This document shows, piece by piece, positions 18,839-30,000 of a stretch of DNA of 64,000 nucleotides (within the stretch, counting starts at the first letter, position 1; each line of letters begins with the position of its first letter). The stretch comes from Gordonia sp. OPL2 (GTDB lineage Bacteria > Actinomycetota > Actinomycetes > Mycobacteriales > Mycobacteriaceae): NCBI RefSeq assembly GCF_003797825.1, contig NZ_RKME01000001.1, forward strand, positions 558,001-622,000, given 5' to 3'. The notes beneath the pieces were generated by a model, which was not told where the DNA came from, did not search any database, and saw nothing but the letters and a program-made list of their open reading frames with translations. A program made the translations under genes and the position numbers.

Positions 18839-20815
18839 TCAGTCCTGCGGCGACAAGGACTCGGTCAGCGTGCCGGCCAGGAGCCGCGCGAATTCGGCCG
18901 GGTCGCCGAGCTCGCCGCCTTCGGCGATGACCGCCATCCCGTAGAGCAGCTTCGCCGTCGGGACGAGCGCGGTGTGGTCGTCGGAGGCGCCGTAGGCCGC
19001 GTTGAGACCGGCGACCAGCGGGTGATCGGCGTTGAGCTCCAGTGCGCGCTTGGTCTTCGGGAGTTCCTGCCCCGATGCGCGATAGAGCTTCTCCAGCTGC
19101 GGGGACATCGAGAACGTGTCGCCGACGAGGCAGGCCGCCGACTCGGTGAGCCGCGACGACAGACGGGCCTCGTTGACGTCGTCGGTCAGGGTCTCGGCCA
19201 GCCAACCGAGCAGCCCGGAGAACTCCTCGGCACGCTTCTCCTTGTCCGCCTTGGCCTCGTCGCCCTCGTCGGAATCCTCGGAGTCCAGGTCGTCGAGGTC
19301 GACGGCGCCCTTGGCGATCGACGTGAACGATCGACCGTCGAACTCGACTCCGCTGCTGACCCACATCTCGTCGACCGGGTCGGTGAGCAGCAGGACCTCG
19401 ATGCCCTTGGCACGGAACGCCTCGATGTGCGGCGAGTTCTCGATCTGCTGCCGGGATTCCCCGGTCATGTAGTAGATGGTGTCCTGCCCGCTGCGCATGC
19501 GCCCGATGTAGTCGGCGAGGGTGGTCAGGCCATCGTCGGACTCGGTGGAGGCGAACGAGGATGCCTTCAGCAGCGCATCGCGGTTGTCGAGGTCGTTGAC
19601 CAGGCCCTCCTTCCACACGCGGCCGAAGTTCTCCCAGAACGTCGCGTAGTCGTCGGCACGCGCGCCGCGCATGTCCGACACCGACGAGATGATCCGCTTG
19701 GTGAGGCGACGGCGGATGGCACGGATCTGCCGGTCCTGCTGCAGGATCTCGCGCGAGACGTTCAGCGACAGGTCGGCAGCGTCGACGACACCCTTGACGA
19801 AGCGCAGGTACTCCGGGAGCAGTTCCTCGCAGTCATCCATGATGAAGACGCGCTTCACGTAGAGCTGGACGCCTGATGTGCGCTCACGCATGAAGAGATC
19901 GAAGGGCGCCTGCGAGGGGATGAAGAGCAGCGCCTGGTATTCGAAGGTCCCCTCGGCCTTGACCGTGATGGTCTCGAGGGGTTCGTCCCACGCATGTCCG
20001 ATGTGGCGGTAGAACTCGTGGTACTCCTCGGTGGTCACCTCGTCGGAAGACTTGGCCCACAACGCCTTCCGCGAGTTGATGACCTCGCTGACGATCTCGG
20101 TCCGGGGCTCGTCGCCGTCGGTGTCGTCGGAGTCCTCGCCCGAGGAGGCCACCGGCTTCTCGACGTCCATCCGAATGGGCCAGGCGATGAAGTCGGAGTA
20201 CCGCTTGACCAGCTGCCGCAGCTTCGTCGGATCGGTGTAGTCGTACAGGTGATCGTCGGTGTCGACGGGCTTGAGGGCCAGGGTCACCGACGTCCCCTGA
20301 GGTGCGTCGTCGACGTCGTCGATCGTGTAGGTGCCGTCGCCGGTCGACTCCCATCGCGTACCGGTCGGCTCGCCGGCGCGGCGCGTCACCAGCGTGACCC
20401 GATCGGCGACCATGAACGTCGAGTAGAAACCGATGCCGAACTGCCCGATCAACTCCTCCGACGCGGCCGAGTCCTTGACCTCCGCGAGTTTGCGGCGGAG
20501 TTCGGCGGTGCCCGAGCGGGCCAGCGTGCCGATCAGCCCGATGACGTCGTCACGCGACATGCCGATGCCGTTGTCGCGCACGGTCAGGGTCCGTGCCTCG
20601 GTGTCCGCGTCGAGTTCGATGTGGAGATCGGTGGTGTCGACCGTCAGGTCCTTGTCCTGCAGCGACTCCAGCCGGATCTTGTCCAGTGCATCCGATGCGT
20701 TGGAGATCAATTCCCGCAGGAAACTGTCCTTGTTCGAGTACACCGAGTGCACCATGAGATCCAGCAACTGCCGGGTCTCCGCCTGGAACTCGCGAACCTC
20801 TGTCTGACCACTCAT
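18839..20815 (-). CDS. htpG: Molecular chaperone HtpG (Hsp90)
   Basis: 658 residues, full length for bacterial Hsp90. The N-terminal GHKL ATP pocket shows ELISNASDALDK, the DNGIGMSRDDV lid segment, and IGQFGIGFYSTFMVAD. The middle domain has the catalytic-arginine region NVSREILQQ, and the C-terminal dimerisation domain is present. It is a cytosolic ATP-driven chaperone for stressed clients. The start is the ATG at 20815 (MSGQTEVREFQAE), with GGAGG six bases upstream; the frame extends eight codons further without support. A TAATAT -10-like element sits at 20852-20857 on this strand. Confidence 0.96.
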   Translation of the reverse strand: MSGQTEVREFQAETRQLLDLMVHSVYSNKDSFLRELISNASDALDKIRLESLQDKDLTVDTTDLHIELDADTEARTLTVRDNGIGMSRDDVIGLIGTLARSGTAELRRKLAEVKDSAASEELIGQFGIGFYSTFMVADRVTLVTRRAGEPTGTRWESTGDGTYTIDDVDDAPQGTSVTLALKPVDTDDHLYDYTDPTKLRQLVKRYSDFIAWPIRMDVEKPVASSGEDSDDTDGDEPRTEIVSEVINSRKALWAKSSDEVTTEEYHEFYRHIGHAWDEPLETITVKAEGTFEYQALLFIPSQAPFDLFMRERTSGVQLYVKRVFIMDDCEELLPEYLRFVKGVVDAADLSLNVSREILQQDRQIRAIRRRLTKRIISSVSDMRGARADDYATFWENFGRVWKEGLVNDLDNRDALLKASSFASTESDDGLTTLADYIGRMRSGQDTIYYMTGESRQQIENSPHIEAFRAKGIEVLLLTDPVDEMWVSSGVEFDGRSFTSIAKGAVDLDDLDSEDSDEGDEAKADKEKRAEEFSGLLGWLAETLTDDVNEARLSSRLTESAACLVGDTFSMSPQLEKLYRASGQELPKTKRALELNADHPLVAGLNAAYGASDDHTALVPTAKLLYGMAVIAEGGELGDPAEFARLLAGTLTESLSPQD

Positions 20816-20967
20816 TTCTGACCTCCGACTGCGTGTCACTGCCGGAGCCGGATATTACCGATCGGCTGATTGGCTACTCTGAAGTGGGTCGTTCCGGTGC
20901 CCGTGTACGTCGCGAGTTCCATCGGGCGTCCGGCATCCGGCCGACGCCGCCACAGGAAGGCAGGTGA

Positions 20968-21723
20968 ATGCCCCCTCCCCGTCTGCTGTTCGTGCATGCG
21001 CACCCCGACGACGAATCACTGTGGACAGGCGGGATCATCGCCCGTCACACCGCACACGGCGGCGACGCCGACCTCATCATGTGCACGTGGGCGGAGGGCA
21101 CCATCCGGCACGCCGAGCTGGTGGACGCCGCCCGTGCCCTGGGTCTGCCCCGGCCGCCGATCATGCTCGGTTACGCCGACGACCGGGTTCCCGAATCCGC
21201 ACCGGAGGCACAACGATTCTGCACGGTCCCGTTCGACGATCAGGTGCGGCGCGTCGTGTCGCACATCCGTGAGTTCCGCCCCGACGCCATCGTCACCTAC
21301 GACCCGATCGGCATCTACGGCCATCCCGATCACATCCACGCGCATCGGCTCGCCGCCGTCGCCGCCGACGCGGCCGCCAGTCCGCGGCTGTACCGCTCCG
21401 AGGGCGACGCGTGGCAGACCCGATCGCTGTATTTCGTGACGATCGCCGAATGGATGGTCGAGGACGTGCAGGGCGACCTGTTTGCCAGCACACCCCGCGA
21501 CTACCTGCCCGGCACCGCCGAGTCGATGATCGATCTGACGCTCGACGTCGCGGAATGGCGCGACCGCAAGGCCGCGGGGATCTCCTCGCACCGCACCGAG
21601 CTCAAGCGCAGCCGGACCATGCAGGCACTCATGTCGCTGCCGCCCGACCGACGAGGACGACTCCTCGGTACGGAGAACTTCCTACGCCGCGATCTGGTGC
21701 CCGGCGGAGTCGACATCGTCTGA
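20968..21723 (+). CDS. PIG-L family N-acetylglucosamine deacetylase (MshB-like)
   Basis: 251 residues of the LmbE/PIG-L zinc deacetylase family. The metal motif AHPDDE occupies residues 11-16 and the third ligand is in GHPDHIHAHR. In actinobacteria this family makes mycothiol (MshB) or amidates it (Mca), and includes other sugar deacetylases. This protein is shorter than MshB (about 300), so I do not assign the mycothiol step. ATG at 20968 with AGGAAGG upstream. Divergent from htpG and convergent with recD across a gap carrying 21-bp repeats. Confidence 0.88.
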   Translation: MPPPRLLFVHAHPDDESLWTGGIIARHTAHGGDADLIMCTWAEGTIRHAELVDAARALGLPRPPIMLGYADDRVPESAPEAQRFCTVPFDDQVRRVVSHIREFRPDAIVTYDPIGIYGHPDHIHAHRLAAVAADAAASPRLYRSEGDAWQTRSLYFVTIAEWMVEDVQGDLFASTPRDYLPGTAESMIDLTLDVAEWRDRKAAGISSHRTELKRSRTMQALMSLPPDRRGRLLGTENFLRRDLVPGGVDIV

Positions 21724-21731
21724 GGTCCACT

Positions 21732-21794
21732 CGCGGACTGTCGGGCCCGATCGGCGAGAAACCGGGCACGGTCGGCGAGATGGGGCCTGGCGAC
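21732..21794. repeat. Degenerate 21-bp tandem repeats, convergent gap
   Basis: Three units of period 21 fill the gap between the PIG-L gene and recD. The central unit (21753-21773) starts GGCGAGAAACC and ends GGGCACGGTC; the unit before ends CCCGATC and the unit after begins GGCGAGATGGGGCC. The central unit differs at only three of 21 positions from a unit in the gap before gcvP (reverse complement of 51692-51712). Confidence 0.6.
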
Positions 21795-21795
21795 C

Positions 21796-23682
21796 TTAGG
21801 TGGCGCCGGGGTCGGCGACCCGGATCGGTGACCGCAGCCCGCTGGCGCGCTGCACTCGTCGGGTCACCGCAGCGGCCAGCACCTCGGGCGAGCCGATGAT
21901 GCGGACATGTCGGCGGGCGCGGGTGATGGCGGTGTACAACAGTTCTCGGGTGAGCAGTTCGGAGCCTTCCGGCGGCAGCACGACCGTGACACCGTCGAAC
22001 TGGCTGCCCTGGCTGCGGTGGATGGTCATCGCGTACAACGAGACGACGTCGGCGAGTTGGGTCGGATGGATGCGGCGGATGTCCTCACCGCGACGGAATA
22101 CGACCTCGGCCGACGTCTCGTCGCCGATGACGACGCCCGAATCCCCGTTGAAGATGCCGTTCTGGCGGTCGTTGGCGGTCACCATCAGTGGCCGGCCGGG
22201 GTGCAGGAGCGTGGAATCGGCATCGAGATGATGGTGGCCGGGCATCGCGGCGAGCCATTCGACGACCCGTCGCGACCAGCCCTGCACTCCCCAACCGCCC
22301 TCCCGATGGGCGCACAGCACCCGGTGACGATCGAGCGCGTCGAGTGCGGCCGTGGCCTCGGAGTCGCGCGCCGCGACGTCGAGTGCGAGACCCCAGGCCT
22401 CCACATCGGCGCGGACACCGTCGAGATCGTCGACGGCCTCGAGGATCACGTCGGTCACCGCCGGGTCGGTGACCATCGCGACGACGGCGTCGGCATCCCC
22501 GGCGTTGATGGCCGCCGCGACCGTGGCGATTCCCCCTCCGAACCGGTGGCCGCGACGCAGCGTCACCACCCCGTGGTCCACCCGATCGCGGTCCGGGAGC
22601 CGTGCCATCACCGACGGCTCGATGATCCCGTCGACGACCGGGGTCGGGGGCTCGGCGATCTCCCGTTCGACGAGATCGGCCAGTACGGCCCCGGCCTCGA
22701 CCGAGGCCAATTGGTGTGGATCGCCGACGAGGATGACGCGGGCATCGGCGCGGACGGCGTCCAGGAGTTTGCTCATCGCGGTCATCGACAACATGGACGT
22801 CTCGTCGACGACGACCACGTCGTAGGGCAGCTTGTTGCCGCGGTTGTGCCGCGGCGCCGAACCGGGCCGCCAGCCCAGCAGCGAGTGCACGGTGACCGCC
22901 CGCACCGACGACGGCGCGGCGGGATCCGACGACACCGCCGCCTGCAGTTGCGCCGCCGCGCGTCCGGTCGGGGCACACAGCCCGATGCGCGCACCGCCAC
23001 CGGCCAGTCGATCGAGCACGGCCAGGATCCGCGCGACCGTGTACGTCTTGCCGGTGCCCGGCCCACCCGCGACGACCAGCGTCCAGCTGACCGCCGCCAT
23101 CTGTGCAGCGACCCGCTGCAGGTCGAGCTCGTCCGGCTCGGACGGTCCGAACACGTCCGCGACCGCCGCCCTCACCGCGGTCGGATCGACGTCCGGGCGA
23201 CGCAGGCCACGTGCGGCGAGGACCGATCGGATCAGCTCCTCCTGCCGGAAGTACTTGCGCAGGTACAGCAGTGGACCGTCGGCGGAGTCGGCGAGGACCA
23301 GTGGACGCAAGGGGCCGGTGGTGGCGCCGCGCACGAGGACGCTGTCGGCCAGCGCGACCCGCAACTCCTCCGGGGTGGGGATCGCGGGGGCGAGATCCTC
23401 GCCGACGAGTTCGGGCACCCGCGACAGGGCCAGGCATGTCGAACCGAACCGGACCGCGCGGACGGCGAGTGCGGCGCCGACACGAGCGGTCTCGTCGACG
23501 ACCTCGCCGGACAGGCGGGCCAGCCGTTCGGTGACGTGCACGTCGGCTGCGTCGAGCAATCCGAGCTCGTTGAGTGTCCTCAGCAGCCCCCCGCCGTCGG
23601 CCACGGCGCGAGCGTCATGGGCGTCCCTGTGCGGGATCCCCGGTGTGGTCGCCGCGGCCGAATCCTGCCCCGTCGTCGTCAT
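21796..23682 (-). CDS. recD: Exodeoxyribonuclease V alpha subunit, RecD
   Basis: 628 residues, the 5'-3' helicase motor of RecBCD. After an N-terminal domain (about 1-180) comes Walker A GGPGTGKT (206-213), then the SF1B motifs VVVDETSMLS (motif II), LVGDPHQLASVEAG (motif III) and a C-terminal YAMTIHRSQGSQFDGV motif near the end. The ATG at 23682 overlaps the recB stop (ATGA). The frame continues upstream to 24357, but that part reads recB out of frame and has no RecD content. It functions with RecB and RecC in processing double-strand DNA ends. Confidence 0.95.
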   Translation of the reverse strand: MTTTGQDSAAATTPGIPHRDAHDARAVADGGGLLRTLNELGLLDAADVHVTERLARLSGEVVDETARVGAALAVRAVRFGSTCLALSRVPELVGEDLAPAIPTPEELRVALADSVLVRGATTGPLRPLVLADSADGPLLYLRKYFRQEELIRSVLAARGLRRPDVDPTAVRAAVADVFGPSEPDELDLQRVAAQMAAVSWTLVVAGGPGTGKTYTVARILAVLDRLAGGGARIGLCAPTGRAAAQLQAAVSSDPAAPSSVRAVTVHSLLGWRPGSAPRHNRGNKLPYDVVVVDETSMLSMTAMSKLLDAVRADARVILVGDPHQLASVEAGAVLADLVEREIAEPPTPVVDGIIEPSVMARLPDRDRVDHGVVTLRRGHRFGGGIATVAAAINAGDADAVVAMVTDPAVTDVILEAVDDLDGVRADVEAWGLALDVAARDSEATAALDALDRHRVLCAHREGGWGVQGWSRRVVEWLAAMPGHHHLDADSTLLHPGRPLMVTANDRQNGIFNGDSGVVIGDETSAEVVFRRGEDIRRIHPTQLADVVSLYAMTIHRSQGSQFDGVTVVLPPEGSELLTRELLYTAITRARRHVRIIGSPEVLAAAVTRRVQRASGLRSPIRVADPGAT

Positions 23683-26600
23683 GCTCGCCCCTCCGCCAGC
23701 AGTTCTGACAGTTCCTCGACGAGCGCGGGCGGGACCGCCCAGTCGAAAACCCCGCATCCGTCCGGTGTCTCCGGCCCGATCATCCCGCGCACGAAGTGAT
23801 ACTGGACCGGACCGAGATGGTCGGCGGGCCGGTAACCGGGCAGGCGCCACCGCAGATACCGATGCAGCGCCACCGAATACAGCAGCGCCTGCAGTGGATA
23901 GTTGGCCGTGATCATCTCGGCCGCCATCGCGGCACGGTCGAAGTCCTCGGCGACGAGCCGGCCGGGACGGAGCCTGTTGGTCTTGTAGTCGACGATGACG
24001 AATCTGCCGTCCGCGGTCCGCAGCACCGAGTCGATGCTCCCGGTCAGGTATCCGCGGAATCGTTGTGCCGGGAGGTCGCGCAGGCGAGCACTGTAGGGCC
24101 GCAGCGGGTCGTCGGCGCCGAGATGACGGTCCATCAGATCGGCGACCGCCGTCATGGTGACCCACCGATCGGGCGCGCTGCCGGCCGGTTCCTGCTCGGC
24201 GAGGGGAAACTCGAAATCCAGTTCCGCGAGACGGTCTCGCGGTCCGATCTGCCAGAGATCGCCGAGGCCGATCGGTGTCGTCAGCACTCCGACCAGTGCG
24301 GCGGTGAGCCGGTCGACGTCGACATCGAGGAGGCGACGTCCGACCGCTTCGAGGCACAGTTCGCGGACGTGGTCGGTGATGTCGGGCGCCGAGGTGTCCA
24401 CGTACTCGAGTACCTCGTGCACCAGTGTGCCGAACGCCGCCCCGAACGGCATGTCGTTCATCAGGGACGGCGTCCCCGTGGACTCCGAGGATTCGAGATC
24501 GTCGTCGAGATCGGCGACCTGCTCGTCGGTGACGAGATCGTCGTCGGCTTCACTCCCGGATTCGAGGATCACCGGATGCCCGTGCCCTGCGGCCGCGACG
24601 ATCGCCGAATACGATGTGCGCCGCCAACTCTGGTCGACTGTGCGGTCGAAATGCGAGGTCGACAGTCCCGCCGCGGGAGTTCGAGCCGCCGGCGGCGCGA
24701 TCCGCTGATCCTCGTCGCGTCCGGCGACCTCGACGCGGATCGATCCGTCACGCTGCCCCCAGCCCAAGAGCACGTCCGCACAGGTGTCGTCGTCGGGGAC
24801 GTCGAAGGACTCGGGTATCTCCGCAGAACCCGGCCGCCGACCGAACAACAGCCTGTGCAGCGCCGAGTTCTTGGTGAAATAGGCAGGCGCCCACCACAAC
24901 ACGACCTGCGACTGAGCACGGGTCAGTGCGACGTAGAGCAGGCGCAGCTCCTCCCCTGCCGACTCGGTCTCGTGACGGCGCCAGCGCGACCGATACCCCG
25001 GCGCCTCCTTGCCGCCGACGTCGAGGATGCGTTCGCCCTGATCGTCGTGGAATGTGAAGGTGGCACGGTTCGAGTTCCTCGTGCCGTCCCAGGCGAACGG
25101 GATGTACACGATCGGGAACTGCAGACCCTTGCTGCGATGGACCGTCATGATCTGCACGGCCTCCGTGTCGCGATCGAGCCGTCGCGTCTGATCCTGATGG
25201 CGCTGCCAGCGGGTCGTGTCCGCGATACGCTCGGCCAGCCATTCGCCGACCCCGGTGAGGCCGCAGTCGGTCTCCATCACCTCGATGTTGCACAGCGACG
25301 CCACCTGCACCAGGTCGGTCATCGCCCGTTCTCCGTCCCGGGTGGCCAGGACCCGCTCGGCCACCGCGGCGTTGCTCATCAGGCGCTGCGACATCGCGGC
25401 GAAACCACCTTCGTCGAAGACCCGCCCCAGGGATTGCAGGGTCGTGGCCAGCCGCGCGATGTCGTTGCCGTCGTCGTCGGCGAGTCGCTCGGCAGACCAT
25501 CCGATCAGTGGACTCATCGCCGCGGATCGGACGAGATCGGTGCGTGCGGGTTGTTCGATCGCCCGGATCACCGACAGCCACTGCCGCGCCGCCGCGGTGT
25601 GGAAGACGCTGGTGCCCGAGCCGATCACGGCTGCGACGCCATGCTCCTGCAGATGTTGTTGCAGCGGTTCGATCGTCTTGTTCAGGGTGACCAGCACGGC
25701 GATGTCACCGGGCTCGACCGGACGCGCGACACCGTCGACCTCGATGGTGGTGCCCGAGGCGAGTAGGCCGGCGATGTCGGCGGCGACGTCGGCGATGACC
25801 CGGTCGCGCACCACGCCGACGGCGGCGAAGCCGCTGGCGCCCGTCACCGGGAAGGCGCGTCGGGGAAAGGCGCGCAGCCGCACCGGCGGCATCGCGTGGA
25901 TGCGGCTGCCCGGCCGGGCCGCGGTCACGTCGTGCACGACGATCTTCCGATGCCCCAACTCGGCACCACCGTGGAGTCGGCCGAGCGCGTCCACGAGCGC
26001 GCCGTCGGATCGGCGGTTGACATCGAGCGCCCGCAACGCATCCGCCGACCCGACGGCCTGCAGGTAGCTGAGCACCTCGGCGCCGCGGAACCCGTAGATC
26101 GACTGTTTCGGATCCCCGACGAGGACGAGTGTCCGATGCCCGTGGAAGCAGCGGCGCACGATCTCCCACTGCTGGGGGTCGGTGTCCTGGAACTCGTCGA
26201 TGAGCACCGCGTCGAAGAATCCCCGGATTCGTTCGCAGGCAGCCGGTCCGACGACGGGGTCGGTGACGATGCGGTAGAGGATCATCTGCAGGTCGTCGTA
26301 GGTCCGGACTCGGGACAGACGTTTGCGCTCCTCGACGATCGCGCGTATCCGGGCGGCGAAACGCACACGTCGCCCGGCGATCGTCGCGTCGGGCCCCGAT
26401 GCGCCCGCGAGATCGTCCGCGGCCGGAGCCATTCCGGCAGCGGGCTGACGGACGGCATCGCGCGCGATCGTCGTGGCGTCCGACAGCGAGATCTCCGGTG
26501 CGTCTGCGCCGGCATAGCCACGTAGATAGAGGTCGAGCGCGGCCTCGTCGACGAGATCGTCGACGTCCTCGACGATCTCGTACACGAGCTCCCGTTCACC

Positions 26601-27074
26601 GAGGAAGCCGAGCGCATCGAGCATGCGATTGCAGAACGTGTGCGTCGTCGCGATCGTCGACGCGTCGAAGTCGGACAACGCGCGCACCAACCGTTCCCGG
26701 CGCAGGCCGACCTGCGCCGCCCCGCCGGCGGCGAGATGGCGGACCAGATCGTCCTCCGACTCGCCGGCGACATCCGGGTCCGACAGCGCCGCAACCAGTT
26801 CCGCGACACGATCACGCATCCGCTCGCGCAGTTCAGCGGTCGCCGCCCGACTGAAGGTGACCAGCAGCAGTTTGTCGATCGGCACCCCGTCGGCGATGAA
26901 CCGGGCTCCGAGTCCGACGATCGCGTAGGTCTTGCCGGTGCCGGCGCTCGCCTCGAGCACGGTCGTGCCCGACGGCAGCGGCGCGGTGATGTCGAAGGGC
27001 TGCGGGGCGCCGGTCTCGTGCAGGCCGGCCTTGGACACGGCACGGTCCGGTGCTGCGTTGCCGGATGGGGTCAT
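23679..27074 (-). CDS. recB: Exodeoxyribonuclease V beta subunit, RecB
   Basis: 1131 residues, a 3'-5' UvrD-type helicase with a C-terminal nuclease. Walker A is EASAGTGKT (41-49), motif II is LIDEFQDTD (291-299), and the RecB nuclease motif VIVDYKTN is at about 1026-1033, so both activities look intact. The start ATG overlaps the recC stop and the stop overlaps the recD start, so recC, recB and recD form one tightly coupled operon in the same order as in mycobacteria. It unwinds and degrades double-strand ends; mycobacteria use it chiefly for single-strand annealing rather than RecA recombination. Confidence 0.96.
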   Translation of the reverse strand: MTPSGNAAPDRAVSKAGLHETGAPQPFDITAPLPSGTTVLEASAGTGKTYAIVGLGARFIADGVPIDKLLLVTFSRAATAELRERMRDRVAELVAALSDPDVAGESEDDLVRHLAAGGAAQVGLRRERLVRALSDFDASTIATTHTFCNRMLDALGFLGERELVYEIVEDVDDLVDEAALDLYLRGYAGADAPEISLSDATTIARDAVRQPAAGMAPAADDLAGASGPDATIAGRRVRFAARIRAIVEERKRLSRVRTYDDLQMILYRIVTDPVVGPAACERIRGFFDAVLIDEFQDTDPQQWEIVRRCFHGHRTLVLVGDPKQSIYGFRGAEVLSYLQAVGSADALRALDVNRRSDGALVDALGRLHGGAELGHRKIVVHDVTAARPGSRIHAMPPVRLRAFPRRAFPVTGASGFAAVGVVRDRVIADVAADIAGLLASGTTIEVDGVARPVEPGDIAVLVTLNKTIEPLQQHLQEHGVAAVIGSGTSVFHTAAARQWLSVIRAIEQPARTDLVRSAAMSPLIGWSAERLADDDGNDIARLATTLQSLGRVFDEGGFAAMSQRLMSNAAVAERVLATRDGERAMTDLVQVASLCNIEVMETDCGLTGVGEWLAERIADTTRWQRHQDQTRRLDRDTEAVQIMTVHRSKGLQFPIVYIPFAWDGTRNSNRATFTFHDDQGERILDVGGKEAPGYRSRWRRHETESAGEELRLLYVALTRAQSQVVLWWAPAYFTKNSALHRLLFGRRPGSAEIPESFDVPDDDTCADVLLGWGQRDGSIRVEVAGRDEDQRIAPPAARTPAAGLSTSHFDRTVDQSWRRTSYSAIVAAAGHGHPVILESGSEADDDLVTDEQVADLDDDLESSESTGTPSLMNDMPFGAAFGTLVHEVLEYVDTSAPDITDHVRELCLEAVGRRLLDVDVDRLTAALVGVLTTPIGLGDLWQIGPRDRLAELDFEFPLAEQEPAGSAPDRWVTMTAVADLMDRHLGADDPLRPYSARLRDLPAQRFRGYLTGSIDSVLRTADGRFVIVDYKTNRLRPGRLVAEDFDRAAMAAEMITANYPLQALLYSVALHRYLRWRLPGYRPADHLGPVQYHFVRGMIGPETPDGCGVFDWAVPPALVEELSELLAEGRA

Positions 27075-30000
27075 GACGGTGTCTCGTGATCCATGAGCGG
27101 CTCCCAGATCAGTCGGGCGAGCCGGGTGAACAGCGGGTCCTCCGCCTCGCCCGGCAGTGTCGTCGACGCCCAGGTCCCGTCGTCGGGGACGGTCTCGGCG
27201 AGCAGCGCATCGAACTCCACCGGTGACGTCACGTCACCGGTGTGCGCGAGACGCAGATAGCGGTCCGTGCCCGCGCCGAAGTCCCCCTCGAAGGACTTGC
27301 GCGCAGCGGGTAGCGCGCGATCGACACGCCCGGTCCGGAGACGGTGATCGGCGAACTCGGCGGCCGGGTCCAGCGGCAGCGGCAGTGCGCGGGTGAGCCC
27401 GACATCGCGTATCGCGACCAGATTCGTGAGGATCTGCAGTGGATCGTCGGGCACGGCGAACAGCGACCGTGCGACCCCACCGCCGCGGCGCGGTCGGCGG
27501 GCCACCACCGCAGCGGCCCCCACCGGTGCGGCACCGCCCGCCTGTGCGGCGGCGGCCACCGCGATGAGCCGAATCCAGGCGACCAGACGCTGTTTCGCAC
27601 GCAGCTTGGAATAGGTGGCCGTCACGATGGTGGAAGAGAAGATGTCGGAGACCGTGCCGGACAGGCGCCGGCCGTCGGGCAGTGGCACCACCACGTCCGC
27701 GGTCGACGGACTGCCGGAGCGCGCCGCCGCCGCGGCGGCGAAGACCGCGTCGACGTCGACCGAGATGTCCTGGAGTTCACGGGTTCCGAACGCGAACGGC
27801 GGCAGGGTGCCACGCCGCAGCTCGGCGGCCTGGCAGGCGGCCAGGTCGCTGCCCGACAGCATTCTCGACAGGAACCGATCACCGATGCCCCATTTGTCCA
27901 GTGCAGCCAGGTGCACGTCGAGTTGATCGGCGTGAGGCCGTTCCTCGGCCGGCACCCGGGCACCGAGGCGCTGACGGATGAAGCCCTCGATCGGGTTGGT
28001 GAGGAAGGAGATCAATGACTCGAGATCGATGTCCTCCGGCTCCGCCCGCGGGAGCCGGATGTCGGCGATCCGCGGGGTGTCGGAGTCGGCGGTGCCGACC
28101 ACACGCGCTCCCGCGAGGAGCGCGTCGTCGAAGCTGAACGGTCCGTCCACACCGGGGAGGACACCGGGACGGAAGTTGCGTTCGTCGAAGGCGTGCAGTG
28201 TGTGCTGACGGAGGCACGACGACGGGTCGGCTCCGTCGGAGCCGGTGAGCGTGTGCACCGCATCGATCAGCTCACTGACCACGACGGCCGGCGGGATTCG
28301 TCGTCCCGACACCGGATCCGCGCCGGTGTAGAACACCAAGAGGTTCTCCTGGGTGGCGCAGATCGCGTCGAGGAACAGCTGTCGGTCCTCGTCGCGCGGG
28401 TTGCGCTCCCCGATGAGCGGTGACCGGCCGAGGACATCGTCGCCGTCGGTGCGCGTCGCCCGCGGGAAGGCGTCGGCGTCGACTCCGAGCAGGACGATGA
28501 CGCGGTGTGGCACCGACCGCATGGGGACCATCGAACACACCGTGAGTTCGCCGGTGCGGAAGTTGGCGCGGGTCGGAGTGGCGGCGACGAGTCCGGCGAT
28601 CAGGTCCCGGATGTCACCGAGTCGCAGTGTGAGGGGCGGTTCGTCGTGCGCACCGTGATCGTCGAAGACCGCTGCGATCGACCGGACCGCCTGCGCACGT
28701 TGCCACTCGTCGTCCGGGCCGGTTTGGGTGAGCGAGTCGGCGATGCCCACCAACACCTCGACCCAGGTGGCGGCCGGATGGGCACCACTCAGGGCGTCGA
28801 GGGCTCCCGACAGGCGCGCGACGAACTCGGCGAAGCGACCGGCGAGGTCGATCTCGGTGCTCTCGACCCCGGCCAGCGGCAGCGCGGTGTCGAGCCACTC
28901 GCCGTCTGCCTCCTCGGCGACAGCGCCGAGCAGGATGCGGTCGAGTCCGGCGTCGAAGGTGCCCTGACCGAATCCGGAGAGACCGAAGCGCGCCCGCTGG
29001 GTGTCGTCGATCGCCCAACGGATGTTGCTGCCCACCAACCATTCCCGGATCATGTCGATGTCGTCGTCGGTCAGGTCGAACCGCTCGGAGACCGGGGCGC
29101 GCAACAGCAGGTCGAGGACCGCGCCCGCCGAGACACGGCCGGCCGCGAGTTCCACGACGGCGGCGACGACGTCGAGCACCGCGTTGGTGTGCCGCAGACC
29201 GCGGTCCGCGAGTCGTACGCGGAGTTCGAACGCGGGGTGTCCCAGTCCGGGCTGGCCGAACGCCCCCCGGATCAGCGGCGCGAAGGTCTCCACATCCGGA
29301 CACATGATGAGCACGTCGCGTGGCTGCAGCGTCGGGTCGGCGGCGAACAGATGCAGCAGGCGGTCCCGGAGGACCTCGACCTGTCGCTCGGGCCCGTGAC
29401 ACGAGTGCACCTCGACCGACGGGTCCGCGGGCATCCCGCCCGCGACGACGGCGTCGTCGCGGATACCTGCCTGCAGCTGCGCCAGCACGGAGGGCATGGT
29501 CGCCGACGACGACGGATGATGCACGACACGGTCGGCCTCCGGCGCCACGCGCCGCTGCAGTTCCTGCACGTCGCGGGAGAGCCCGGCGAGCAGTGGGTGC
29601 TCGAGGGCGGGCGGTCGATGGGCCGATCGGCGGCGCCCACCGGGCTCGGCCGCCGACATGGTCTCGATCGCGGTCCACAGCGCCGGGCTCGGGTGCGGTA
29701 CGAACAGATGCACGTCCCGATGCACCGCGAGCGCGCCGAGCACCTGCAGGAGCGACTCGGTGATCCGGGTCGGCCCGAACACCGACAACCGGTCGGGCAG
29801 GTCGGCGGCCGTCGGGGACTCCCGCAGCATGGCGCAGGCACGCGCGAGTGACTCCGCCGGATGCGGTTCACCGATGAGCTCACGCACCGCGCGCCACACA
29901 TCGGGTTGCCACGCCAGATCGGCGGCGACCGCCTGGCCCTCGCCGTCGGTGTCGTCGCCGTTCGCCCAGTCGCGCAGCATCATCGGACGCGCTCGCGCGT

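Noticed and set aside
23796..25766. 656-residue open frame antisense to recB
   Set aside because: Codon-position shadow of recB. No family motifs, and recB is intact with Walker and nuclease motifs.
28505..29851. 448-residue frame antisense to recC
   Set aside because: Same shadow effect; no recognisable domain and no ribosome site.
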